Source: Caccovivens sp964594865 (GTDB lineage: Bacteria > Bacillota > Clostridia > Christensenellales > UBA1242). From it: a DNA stretch of 34,276 nt. The stretch is taken from the NCBI GenBank assembly GCA_964594865.1, contig CAZQMZ010000010.1, forward strand, positions 1 through 34,276, in the 5' to 3' direction. The first letter of the stretch is position 1; the number at the start of each line of letters is the position of its first letter. A program made the translations under genes and the position numbers. Below, piece after piece: positions 1 through 6,712 of the stretch. The notes below the pieces were generated by a model. It saw nothing but the letters and a program-made list of their open reading frames with translations. It was not told the DNA's origin and searched no databases.

Positions 1-99
1 GATAAGATTAGTATAAAGTTGTTTGTTTTTTTTGTGTTTTAATATTTTTATAATAATGATGCCCATTACAAAAACTTCTGTTTTTTATATAACAAAAAA

Positions 100-121
100 T
101 ATTTTACAATATTTTACAAAA
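100..121. repeat. Tandem TATTTTACAA repeat, left copy
   Basis: Two head-to-tail copies of TATTTTACAA followed by AA. The same 22 bases recur exactly at 1541-1562. The core TTTTACAA also occurs at 1370-1377 and 1399-1406, with an inverted TGTAAAA at 1381-1387. All lie in non-coding DNA around the lipoprotein gene. Function unknown. Confidence 0.7.
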
Positions 122-245
122 ATTAAAAAATAAAACTCTTTTCCCATATAGTTCAACCCGGTGTTAGGTCATATTTTATCTCGAAAAAACACTTTCACTT
201 AATATTCTCGTCTTTTTTATCGGTTTGACAACCACAAAACAAAGC

Positions 246-270
246 TCCTGCCGTCAGTTTGACGGCAGGA
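246..270. repeat. GC-rich perfect inverted repeat (hairpin)
   Basis: TCCTGCCGTC and GACGGCAGGA are perfect reverse complements separated by five bases, a 10 bp GC-rich stem in an otherwise very AT-rich stretch. No clean T-tract follows on the plus strand; on the minus strand the following bases are only moderately T-rich. It could be a terminator remnant for a gene beyond the left edge or a protein-binding or mRNA structure upstream of the lipoprotein promoter. Confidence 0.6.
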
Positions 271-326
271 TATCAGCAGTTTGTCGAAATTCTTATGTTG
301 TTTTGTAAATAATGTCGAAATTTACT

Positions 327-355
327 TTGCGCATGTTTGATATATATGTTAAAAT
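327..355 (+). promoter_or_regulatory. Promoter of lipoprotein gene, predicted leaderless
   Basis: TTGCGC (327-332), a 17-base spacer and TAAAAT (350-355). Only six bases separate TAAAAT from the ATG at 362, so a start point about seven bases after the -10 falls on the start codon. No Shine-Dalgarno is present upstream. See the leaderless-mRNA finding. Confidence 0.5.
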
Positions 356-361
356 AACGCC

Positions 362-1222
362 ATGAGAAAAAACATGAAAAAGTTGTTTTCTGGAATTTTT
401 GTCCTTCTTGCAATGTTTACAACAGGCATTGCATTGACTGCTTGCAACAACGGTGTCGAAGCGTCTATCACGGTTTCTCAAAAGGAAGTGACTTTAAATG
501 TCGGTGAAAGCATAGCTTTAGAATATTACACCAACCCGTCATCTTTGGTTATTCAAACAGAGATTGTTGGAGAAGATATCTTTGAACGCTCGGTTAAAAA
601 TGGAGTTTTGACAATCACTGCATTGGAGAATGAAGAGTGCTCAGAAGAAACCAAAACATCTATATTGATTTTGAAAGCTTCTGGATACAGCGAAACTTGT
701 GCCGTGAGTATTGAAGTCACAGTGATATATCCTGAAAACGAATTTTCAAACGAAGAACTTCCTGAAGAGGATAAAAATGAAGATTTAGATGAAGAAAAAG
801 ATATTCAAAATGTTGGAGATGTTGACAACAAAGAAGCTAAAGAAGGCTCTGACGAAGACTTGACTGATGATGACAATGAAGAAGATAATGAAGAAAATTC
901 TAACAATATTGTTGATGGAAGTTTATATTATAATTTAACATCAAATTGCACAATCACAGGAAATACCATTTTAATTTCAACAAACGCAGTTTCATTGTCA
1001 TTCGGGACTGAGAATGGGAACCCATCAATTAGCACAATTGAAATCACAGCAACTGTTGGTGACAATCAGATTGAAGTTACTCCAATGCTTGGAAATTCTT
1101 TTGCACTGATTTTCACCGACATCTCAGAATTTGCTGGAAGCGAAGGTGTTTTGACAGTTTATTTCACCATTGAAGGCATAGATGAAACTTTGATTGCGAT
1201 GTATAAATTGATTTTTGAATAG
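362..1222 (+). CDS. Ig-like lipoprotein with acidic linker
   Basis: Secreted, lipid-anchored surface protein of unknown role, 286 residues. The N-terminus is a basic, hydrophobic signal ending in the lipobox LTAC, with the lipidated Cys at about residue 28. Residues 35-125 look like a bacterial Ig-like beta domain: the SITVSQKEVTLNVGES opening resembles BIG2-type domains. Residues about 126-185 form a very acidic Asp/Glu-rich linker. The last 100 residues are a second beta-rich domain. No LPXTG or C-terminal membrane anchor is seen. ATG 362 has no Shine-Dalgarno; ATG 374 in frame is an alternative, also without one. The gene stands alone on the plus strand. Its signal peptide and Ig-like opening resemble those of the giant lipoprotein at 19419-29792, suggesting one surface-protein repertoire. 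Confidence 0.8.
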   Translation: MRKNMKKLFSGIFVLLAMFTTGIALTACNNGVEASITVSQKEVTLNVGESIALEYYTNPSSLVIQTEIVGEDIFERSVKNGVLTITALENEECSEETKTSILILKASGYSETCAVSIEVTVIYPENEFSNEELPEEDKNEDLDEEKDIQNVGDVDNKEAKEGSDEDLTDDDNEEDNEENSNNIVDGSLYYNLTSNCTITGNTILISTNAVSLSFGTENGNPSISTIEITATVGDNQIEVTPMLGNSFALIFTDISEFAGSEGVLTVYFTIEGIDETLIAMYKLIFE

Positions 1223-1307
1223 AATTGGCATTTCTCTTGGATTTGTCAATTTTTAATATCTAAAATAACAACACCCCGTTATATAACTACAATAACTCGA
1301 ACTGTAA

Positions 1308-1334
1308 GACTTTTGAATTCCAAAAGTCAATTTT
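1308..1334 (+). terminator. Possible terminator after lipoprotein gene
   Basis: GACTTTTG (1308-1315) and CAAAAGTC (1321-1328) form an 8 bp perfect stem with a five-base loop, followed by AATTTT. It lies about 86 bases after the stop at 1222. The T-tract is short, so efficiency is doubtful. Confidence 0.4.
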
Positions 1335-1369
1335 ATCCAAATTTATATATTATAATTCTTTTAAAAATG

Positions 1370-1408
1370 TTTTACAAAAGTGTAAAAAGATTGTGTTCTT
1401 TTACAAAA
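1370..1408. repeat. TTTTACA inverted repeat plus TTTTACAAAA
   Basis: TTTTACA (1370-1376) faces TGTAAAA (1381-1387) across four bases, and TTTTACAAAA follows at 1399-1408. These share the core of the tandem repeats at 100-121 and 1541-1562. Confidence 0.55.
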
Positions 1409-1482
1409 CTCTAAGAATGCATAAATCATCGCCCAAGTGACAAAGTTAAACACATCTTTACCGCAAATTGTAAGAACAATTC

Positions 1483-1506
1483 AACCAAAAGTTTGGTTTA
1501 TTTTTT
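1483..1506 (+). terminator. Weak terminator-like hairpin
   Basis: AACCAA (1483-1488) and TTGGTT (1493-1498) pair across a four-base loop, and six T residues follow at 1501-1506. The stem is short and has only two GC pairs. No intact gene ends just before it. Confidence 0.3.
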
Positions 1507-1540
1507 AAAATTAAACCCATATCAAAAATAAAACAGGTTT

Positions 1541-1562
1541 TATTTTACAATATTTTACAAAA
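1541..1562. repeat. Tandem TATTTTACAA repeat, right copy
   Basis: Exact 22-base match to 100-121: two copies of TATTTTACAA and AA. The two copies bracket the lipoprotein gene at a distance of about 1.4 kb in direct orientation. They are too short and AT-rich to assign to a known element. Confidence 0.7.
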
Positions 1563-1879
1563 TAAAATAAATGATGGTAATTGACATCCGTTTTAAATCA
1601 TATACATTGCAGTAAAAAATAGACAGGCGCAAACAATTTTTTATTTACCCCACACTAAAATATGTCTATTTCAATGTTGTTTATTCCGTTATAAAATCTA
1701 GATAAAACAAGACCTTAATTATGATTTAATAACTTCTTTAACCACTATATGACCGCCAACGTTTTTTACTTTAAAATAATAGAAGGCAAAAAAAGATAAA
1801 TCTCACTCGTCGGATTATCTCTTTCACAAACTGCCTAAAAATATGTTGTTGCTAATAAATGGCAATCAAATTAATTTAA

Positions 1880-2008
1880 TCATCTTCTATTTTTAATCCC
1901 CCAATCACACATTTGGTCAAGAATTGGCATAAGCGATTTTCCACGCTCTGTCAAACAATATTCAACCTTTGGTGGAATTTGCGGGTATTCCTTTCTACGA
2001 ACCAATTC
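1880..2008 (-). pseudogene. HxlR-family regulator, C-terminal remnant
   Basis: The minus strand encodes ELVRRKEYPQIPPKVEY, then a TERGKSLMPIL motif, then a DQMCDWG-like helix and a stop at 1880-1882. This is the characteristic wing and C-terminal helix of HxlR/MarR-like winged-helix repressors. The upstream half with the DNA-recognition helix is missing: beyond about 2008 the frame stops resembling the family and the DNA belongs to the oppositely oriented NTF2-like remnant. About 42 residues remain of a protein normally near 110. The arrangement suggests a deletion that removed both 5' halves of a divergent regulator/target pair. Confidence 0.75.
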
Positions 2009-2208
2009 AAACGCTTTTTGACGGAGTTGATAAAGCCGGGAAATCGAATGTCAAAGGCAGAATTGATGTTTTGGATGTTGCAAATGACATTGCGGTTATC
2101 AGAATTACAATGGAAGATTATTTTGGCGAAAACTTTGTTGATTTCCATATGCTTAAAAAAGATAATGATGGTTGGAAAATTGTTGCAAAGGTGTTCACTG
2201 GGTTTTAA
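2002..2208 (+). pseudogene. NTF2-like (lumazine-binding-type) protein, C-terminal remnant
   Basis: From about PIQTLFDGVDKAG the frame reads like the C-terminal half of small SnoaL/NTF2-like proteins of the 'putative lumazine-binding' group: a segment ending DVANDIAVIRI, then FVDFHMLKKDNDGWKIVAKVF and a stop at 2206-2208. The N-terminal half is absent. The frame stays open upstream to 1969 (TTG), but those codons overlap the HxlR remnant on the other strand and are not family-like. No Shine-Dalgarno precedes it. A terminator follows directly, so the 3' end looks intact. Expression as a 79-residue fragment cannot be excluded, but loss of half the cone fold argues for a pseudogene. Confidence 0.6.
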
Positions 2209-2214
2209 ATTATA

Positions 2215-2243
2215 AATAGGAGCTGGTCAACTCCTATTTTTTT
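2215..2243 (+). terminator. Intrinsic terminator of the NTF2-like gene
   Basis: AATAGGAG (2215-2222) and CTCCTATT (2231-2238) form a perfect 8 bp stem with an eight-base loop, running into seven T residues (2237-2243). It begins seven bases after the stop of the truncated NTF2-like frame. Confidence 0.8.
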
Positions 2244-2339
2244 ACATCCAAAATCTTTATTTTTTGCTTTTCTGCAAATATTTTTCTAACATTAATATTT
2301 TATGCATTTTGCCTTGATATCTTCTATTTGTTAAGTTGA

Positions 2340-2705
2340 TTATATCAAAACAAAAAGTATAATATCAAATATAAGAAGTAAAGCAGAAAAAGTTAATATA
2401 AGGTTTTTTAAAATCTTTCTGTTTTTTGATAGAATTAATGATGTTGTTGTCAATGCTGTTGTTATAGCTCCAAAAACAAGACTAGGAATTCCAAAATATA
2501 CAAAACCAACAAGTATTCCTACGGCTTTACCCAAATTTTCATCATCCATATTGGAGATGTTTAGAGCAGCCCAAAAAACAAACAAAATTAGAAAAATAAC
2601 AAATGTAACTATCCCCATGATAAATAAGATTTTTGCAACTTTTTCTTTTTTTGTTAATTTATTGTCTACTGATTTATCGCCTTTTTCTATTTTTTCTTCT
2701 TCCAT
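2340..2705 (-). CDS. Small three-helix membrane protein
   Basis: Unrecognised 121-residue protein. The first 24 residues are highly charged (Lys/Glu-rich) and presumably cytoplasmic. Three hydrophobic segments follow at about 25-48, 61-92 and 101-121, the last reaching the C-terminus. A short acidic loop lies between the first two, and a basic SKNRKILK turn before the third. The start at 2705 is supported by a GGGGAGG ribosome binding site just upstream. Monocistronic, with spacers on both sides. It resembles the many small uncharacterised integral membrane proteins of Firmicutes; no function is proposed. Confidence 0.75.
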   Translation of the reverse strand: MEEEKIEKGDKSVDNKLTKKEKVAKILFIMGIVTFVIFLILFVFWAALNISNMDDENLGKAVGILVGFVYFGIPSLVFGAITTALTTTSLILSKNRKILKNLILTFSALLLIFDIILFVLI

Positions 2706-3006
2706 ACACCCCTCCCCAAAACAACTTGCTATACTGATATAATTGCTTGATTTATGTCAAACTATTTTCGTGGCTTCATCTTTGAGTGTAATTCCATTTT
2801 CCTGCATTTTCTAATTTGTTCTTTAACTTGTATATTTACCTAAATGACCAATGAGAAAAACCTCTCATTATTCTCAACTTTAGCAAAATTTTTTAAATAA
2901 TGTCAAATATTTTGCAAAAAATTCACATTTTAGCTAAACCCAAAATTAAGCGAATAAAACAGTAAACGTAAAATTTTCGCTCTTTCAATAAAAAAAGATT
3001 AAATTT
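2706..3006. other. Non-coding spacer
   Basis: About 300 bases without a gene. It contains a 7 bp hairpin (AATGAGA 2850-2856 with TCTCATT 2863-2869) without a T-tract on either strand, and at its right end the terminator of the next minus-strand gene (2985-3020). The region upstream of 2705 should hold the promoter of the small membrane protein; I see no clear consensus. Confidence 0.5.
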
Positions 3007-3020
3007 TCATTTAATCTTTT
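2985..3020 (-). terminator. Terminator overlapping the end of the 498-residue gene
   Basis: AAAAGATTAAA (2993-3003) and TTTAATCTTTT (3010-3020) form an 11 bp perfect stem with a six-base loop that contains the TGA stop (3007-3009). On the minus strand the stem runs into a T-rich tract. The last codons of the gene therefore encode half the hairpin. Confidence 0.75.
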
Positions 3021-4503
3021 CATCATTTTTTGTTGGTTTGACAACTACAGAATAATATTTTTTGAAAGCTTTTTCATATTCTTTGTGAGAACCATCGTCA
3101 TATTCCCCCAAATTCACAGCCTTTTTACCTCTTGCCAAATTATATGCAACACCTCTCACACACATTCTTGTATATGGAAGATTATATTCCTCAATGGTTT
3201 TGATCACCATGTTTTTGAACATAATAAAATTATCATCATTTTGCAAATCAATAACTTTCCCATTCCTTTGAATCTTGACCTTAAATTCTTTGAAAATGTT
3301 GTTGTGCCAATCCTTGTTCAAATCAAGTGGATTGATTTCTTTATCTCCAGAAAAGTTGTTTCTCAAAACACCTTTGATCAAATACAGTTTGTTTGCCTCG
3401 TCTTCTGAAACATATCCACTTTTTTGCAAGTTTGTGATGAGACGTGAACACTTGTCCGCATCAATTGTCATAACAACGAAATAATTCACCGGATAATTTT
3501 GTCCATCTTCATCCTTAATTGTCAAGACACTGCCCAATTCTTTCAACTTGTTTAAGAATGCATCCAACAAAAGCGCGTCATCGTGTTGTTCTTTGACAAA
3601 AGTCTCCTTGTCTTCATATTTCTCAAATTTGTCCAATGCAGCTTTCAAGCTAGCATGATATTTTACGCCATCTTTGAAATAAACTGCACGAAGAAGTGGA
3701 ATTTGTTCTTCAAAAAAGTTTTTAACATATTTGTTTTTACTAATAAAGTCTGGACTTTTCTTTGTTTCATCTGTCATTTTTGCTTCCAAATTTGAGAACA
3801 ATTTCCCAACAGACTCACAAAAAACATTAAAATCTTCTTCACTGCAATCTTTTGAAATTATACGGTCAAATTTATAGATATATCTATCCACCACTTTGAT
3901 ATAACTGTCCAAAATAAATTTTTGGCTGACCTTTATGTCGGATGATACATTTTTTTCTGGACAGAAAAACAAATTGTCATCAATTTTGGAATGAGTGAAA
4001 CCTTTTTCTTTCATTGCTTGAATGATTTCTCTTCTCACCTTATCACTATAATCAAAACCACGCCCTGAAAATTCAACATAGTTCACATTCCCCAAAACTT
4101 TTGGCAATTTTTCGGCAAGCACTTTGGCATATACTTTCCAAATGTCGTCTGAATCAGAAATTGACATTTTGACATCATCATCCAAAATTTTTTCTTTGAA
4201 AAACTTGTTGATAAGTTCATTTTTGTTCATGAGCATCAATTCGCTCTTCCTTGCAAAACTTTGCATTTCGTTAGGTTTTGAAAAATAATAACTCTTAAAG
4301 ATTGCAGTTGCAAGGCTGTCCAAAGTTTTGAATTCACCCTTACCGAATTTTTGATAAAATTCCAAAAAAATTTCATCCCTAGATTTTGATAAGTCAAAAG
4401 TTTTTTCATGACACTTGCTCAACCAATCTCTAAACATCTGCTCAATTATCTCTTTATCTTCTGCTTCTCTTTCTAGTTTTCTTTTCTTTAATTTTTCTTT
4501 CAT
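3007..4503 (-). CDS. Hypothetical 498-residue soluble protein
   Basis: I do not recognise a family. The protein is hydrophilic, Lys/Asp/Glu-rich, with no signal peptide or membrane segment. The first 25 residues are strongly basic and likely helical or coiled coil. The rest alternates predicted helices rich in Phe, Lys and Glu. No catalytic motif stands out. The start at 4503 is well supported by AAAGGAG seven bases upstream. It is a single gene between the small membrane protein and groEL, closed by a terminator that overlaps its own stop. A fragment on the minus strand at 176-250 may be the tail of a second, decayed copy. Confidence 0.8.
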   Translation of the reverse strand: MKEKLKKRKLEREAEDKEIIEQMFRDWLSKCHEKTFDLSKSRDEIFLEFYQKFGKGEFKTLDSLATAIFKSYYFSKPNEMQSFARKSELMLMNKNELINKFFKEKILDDDVKMSISDSDDIWKVYAKVLAEKLPKVLGNVNYVEFSGRGFDYSDKVRREIIQAMKEKGFTHSKIDDNLFFCPEKNVSSDIKVSQKFILDSYIKVVDRYIYKFDRIISKDCSEEDFNVFCESVGKLFSNLEAKMTDETKKSPDFISKNKYVKNFFEEQIPLLRAVYFKDGVKYHASLKAALDKFEKYEDKETFVKEQHDDALLLDAFLNKLKELGSVLTIKDEDGQNYPVNYFVVMTIDADKCSRLITNLQKSGYVSEDEANKLYLIKGVLRNNFSGDKEINPLDLNKDWHNNIFKEFKVKIQRNGKVIDLQNDDNFIMFKNMVIKTIEEYNLPYTRMCVRGVAYNLARGKKAVNLGEYDDGSHKEYEKAFKKYYSVVVKPTKNDEKIK

Positions 4504-4562
4504 ATTTTTCTCCTTTAGATTTCATTATTCTATCACCTTTAAAGACATTTGTCAATAACAAA

Positions 4563-4595
4563 ATAAAAGAAAATCTCACAAATTTTGTGAGATTT
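4563..4595 (-). terminator. Terminator of groESL
   Basis: AAATCTCACAAA (4571-4582) and TTTGTGAGATTT (4584-4595) are perfect reverse complements. In practice this gives a stem of about 9-10 bp with a short loop, followed on the minus strand by TTTTATTTT. It lies about 36 bases beyond the groEL stop. Confidence 0.75.
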
Positions 4596-4630
4596 CTTTG
4601 TCATATATTTTGTTTAAATTTCGTGTTAAA

Positions 4631-6244
4631 TCAATAAACATCTCTCTCTTCTGGTTCTTTCTTGTCTTCAACTTCAACAACAAGTGCTTCTGTTGTGAGA
4701 AGTGTTGCAGACACAGATGCTGCATTTTGAAGTGCTGAACGAGAAACTTTTGTTGGATCAAGAATACCCTTTTTGATCATATCACCATATTCATTGTTGA
4801 GCGCGTCAAAACCATAGGCAGACTTGTCAATGTTTTCGTATATTTTGTTGACCACAACACCACCGTCAATTCCAGCATTTGTGGCAATTTGACGAACAGG
4901 TTCTTCAACTGCACGAAGCACAATCATTGCACCGGTCTTTTCATCACCTTCCAAAGTTTCAATAAATCTCTTGATTGCTGTTGTTGTTTTCAAGAGTGCA
5001 ACTCCACCGCCCGGAACAACTCCTTCTTCTGACGCTGCTTTGGTTGCTGAAAGCGCATCTTCAATGCGAAGCTTTTTCTCTTTCATTTCAACCTCTGTGG
5101 CAGAACCAACCTTGATCACGGCAACTCCACCAGAAAGTTTGGCAAGTCTTTCGGAAAGTTTTTCTTTGTCATAATCACTTGTTGTCACTTTGATTTGGTC
5201 TTTGATTTGCTTAATCCTGCCCTGAATGTCGGCACTCCTTCCAGCACCTTCCACAATTGTGGTGCTGTCTTTATCCACCTTGACATTCTTTGCACGTCCA
5301 AGATTTTCAAGTGTCAAAGATTTGAAGTCAATTCCAAGATCGCTTGAAACATATGTCCCGCCTGTCAAAATCGCAATGTCTTCCAACATTGCTTTGCGTT
5401 TATCTCCAAAACTTGGGGCTTTCACTGCAACAACATTCAGTGATCCGCGAAGTTTGTTCAAAATCAAAGCAGTGAGTGCTTCACCTTCCACATCATCTGC
5501 AATGATCAAAAGTTTTCCACCAACCTTGACAATCTGTTCCAAAAGAGGTAAAATTTCGCTTAAAGTGGAAATTTTGTTGTCCGTGATGAGAATATATGGA
5601 TTATCCATTTCAGCAATCATCTTCTCGGTGTTGGTGGACATATAAGGCGAAAGATATCCGCGGTCAAATTGCATACCTTCCACAACAGAAAGTTCTGTGT
5701 CCATGGTTTGACCTTCTTCCACAGTAATCACACCATCGCTTCCAACTTTTTCCATTGCCTGGGCAATCAGTTTCCCAATCTCTTCATCGCCAGCAGATAT
5801 GCTTGCAACTTGTTCAACATCTTTCGAATTTGTCACCGGTTTGGAAAGTTTTTTCAGTTCTTCCACAGCAACATCAACCGCTTTGAAAATACCCTTCTTC
5901 AAAATGATTGGGTTCGCTCCCGCTGTGAAGTTTTTCAGCCCCTCGCGAATGATTGCTTGTGCCAAAACACATGCTGTTGTTGTGCCATCACCTGCAACAT
6001 CGTTTGTCTTGACAGAAACTTCTTTGATGAGCTCTGCGCCCAAATTTTCGAACGGATCAGAAAGTTCAATTTCCTTCGCAATTGTCACACCGTCATTGGT
6101 AATCAGAGGAGTGGCAAACTTTTTTCCAAGAACCACATTACGTCCTTTTGGACCAAGTGTGATTTTCACAGTGTTGGCAAGCTTATTGACACCTGCCTCC
6201 AAACTTTTGCGGGCTTCTTCGCCCTGTTTAATCATTTTTGACAT
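4631..6244 (-). CDS. groEL: Chaperonin GroEL (Hsp60)
   Basis: ATP-driven protein-folding chaperonin, 537 residues, full length, cytoplasmic double ring working with GroES. Visible landmarks are the equatorial nucleotide-binding segment NDVAGDGTTTACVLAQ near residues 82-97, the LGPKGRNVVL segment near 31-40 and the signature EEGVVPGGGVALL near residue 410. The C-terminus ends in an acidic tail (VEVEDKKEPEERDVY) and lacks the Gly-Gly-Met repeats of most GroELs. The start at 6244 has a strong AAGGAGG site. It follows groES by ten bases in the same operon and is closed by a terminator at 4563-4595. Confidence 0.98.
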   Translation of the reverse strand: MSKMIKQGEEARKSLEAGVNKLANTVKITLGPKGRNVVLGKKFATPLITNDGVTIAKEIELSDPFENLGAELIKEVSVKTNDVAGDGTTTACVLAQAIIREGLKNFTAGANPIILKKGIFKAVDVAVEELKKLSKPVTNSKDVEQVASISAGDEEIGKLIAQAMEKVGSDGVITVEEGQTMDTELSVVEGMQFDRGYLSPYMSTNTEKMIAEMDNPYILITDNKISTLSEILPLLEQIVKVGGKLLIIADDVEGEALTALILNKLRGSLNVVAVKAPSFGDKRKAMLEDIAILTGGTYVSSDLGIDFKSLTLENLGRAKNVKVDKDSTTIVEGAGRSADIQGRIKQIKDQIKVTTSDYDKEKLSERLAKLSGGVAVIKVGSATEVEMKEKKLRIEDALSATKAASEEGVVPGGGVALLKTTTAIKRFIETLEGDEKTGAMIVLRAVEEPVRQIATNAGIDGGVVVNKIYENIDKSAYGFDALNNEYGDMIKKGILDPTKVSRSALQNAASVSATLLTTEALVVEVEDKKEPEERDVY

Positions 6245-6254
6245 AACTTCCTCC

Positions 6255-6542
6255 TTATTTCTCCAATACAGCCAAAATGTCGGTCTGTTTCATAACAATA
6301 TATTTTTTTCCGTCAAGAGAAAACTCTGTGCCACTATATTTTGTGTAAAGCACCTCTTGTCCAACGGAAAGCTCCATTTTCACTTCCTTTCCGTCAACCA
6401 TTCCGCCCTTTCCAACAGCCACAACTGTTGCGATTTGCGACTTTTCTTGTGAAGCTGTTGGCAAAATTATTCCGCTTTTTGTTTCTTTTTCCGCTTCTTT
6501 TGGCAGAAGAACAACTCTGTCAAACAATGGTTTAATATTCAT
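6255..6542 (-). CDS. groES: Co-chaperonin GroES
   Basis: Seven-subunit lid of the GroEL chamber, 95 residues, full length. It starts MNIKPLFDRVVLLPKEAE, followed by the mobile loop ETKSGIILPTASQEK (about 20-34) with the conserved Ile-Ile-Leu contact to GroEL. The middle segment GKEVKMELSVGQEVLYTKYSG and the C-terminal DILAVLE are typical. The start is supported by AGGAGGG. First gene of groES-groEL. No CIRCE operator (TTAGCACTC-N9-GAGTGCTAA) is present upstream; instead TTTTGCAAA-type palindromes cover the promoter. Confidence 0.98.
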   Translation of the reverse strand: MNIKPLFDRVVLLPKEAEKETKSGIILPTASQEKSQIATVVAVGKGGMVDGKEVKMELSVGQEVLYTKYSGTEFSLDGKKYIVMKQTDILAVLEK

Positions 6543-6554
6543 AAATCCCTCCTA

Positions 6555-6619
6555 TGCAAATTTATTTTGCACGTATTTATAACAAAATTTTTGCAAAATC
6601 CTTTATTTTTTTTGCAAAT
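6555..6619 (-). promoter_or_regulatory. groESL promoter with TTTTGCAAA palindromes
   Basis: On the minus strand an extended -10 (TGT-TATAAA, hexamer at 6576-6581) predicts a start point near 6569. Inverted repeat TGCAAA-N5-TTTGCA (6555-6571) covers that point. The palindrome TTTTGCAAAA (6589-6598) sits between the -35 and -10 positions, and TTTTGCAAAT (6610-6619) lies 21 bp further upstream. No good -35 hexamer is seen. The arrangement fits a repressor replacing HrcA, but the motif is AT-rich and also occurs elsewhere in the window. Confidence 0.4.
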
Positions 6620-6712
6620 TTTTACACTTTTCATTTTAAAATAAATTTCTGAAAAAAGTAAAGTTTTTGTGCCACAAAATTTGAGATTACAGTAAGATTT
6701 TTGTCGATATTG

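Larger units (their letters stand above)
1..361. other. Left-edge non-coding stretch
   Basis: No convincing gene is seen here. It is strongly AT-rich and holds a tandem pair of the 10-mer TATTTTACAA (100-119), a GC-rich perfect hairpin (246-270) and the promoter of the lipoprotein gene (327-355). On the minus strand, 176-250 encodes a short C-terminal-like string, VVVKPIKK, before a stop. It resembles the end of the 498-residue protein at 3007-4503 and could be a decayed paralogue tail. A 22-codon minus-strand frame opens at 66 and leaves the window, too short to call. Confidence 0.5.
1223..1879. other. 657-base gap without an intact gene
   Basis: No open reading frame of note. It holds two hairpins with weak T-tracts (1308-1334 and 1483-1506), an inverted repeat of TTTTACA (1370-1387), a further TTTTACAAAA (1399-1408) and the right copy of the tandem TATTTTACAA repeat (1541-1562). 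It leads into the decayed HxlR remnant at 1880, so it may be wholly degenerate sequence. Confidence 0.5.

Noticed and set aside
1..66. Minus-strand frame starting at 66 and running off the left edge
   Set aside because: Only 22 codons, Lys/Ile-rich from poly-A, no ribosome binding site; cannot be supported.
1913..2215. 100-residue plus-strand frame over the HxlR/NTF2 scar
   Set aside because: Out of frame with the recognisable NTF2-like peptide and antisense to the HxlR remnant; sequence has no family character.
2314..2348. TTGATAT/ATATCAA pair around the stop of the 121-residue gene
   Set aside because: 21-base loop and no T-tract on the transcribed strand.
5669..6241. 190-residue plus-strand frame opposite groEL, and similar long frames opposite other genes
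   Set aside because: Exactly antisense to a well-identified conserved gene, no ribosome binding site, low-complexity Phe/Ser/His composition typical of shadow frames.
6665..6679. TTTTGTG/CACAAAA palindrome after argS as a terminator
   Set aside because: Centre allows only a short stem of about six AT-rich pairs, and the following T-tract is interrupted; too weak to call.
6543..6712. Search for a CIRCE or CtsR operator before groES
   Set aside because: Neither TTAGCACTC/GAGTGCTAA nor GGTCAAA-type heptads are present on either strand.
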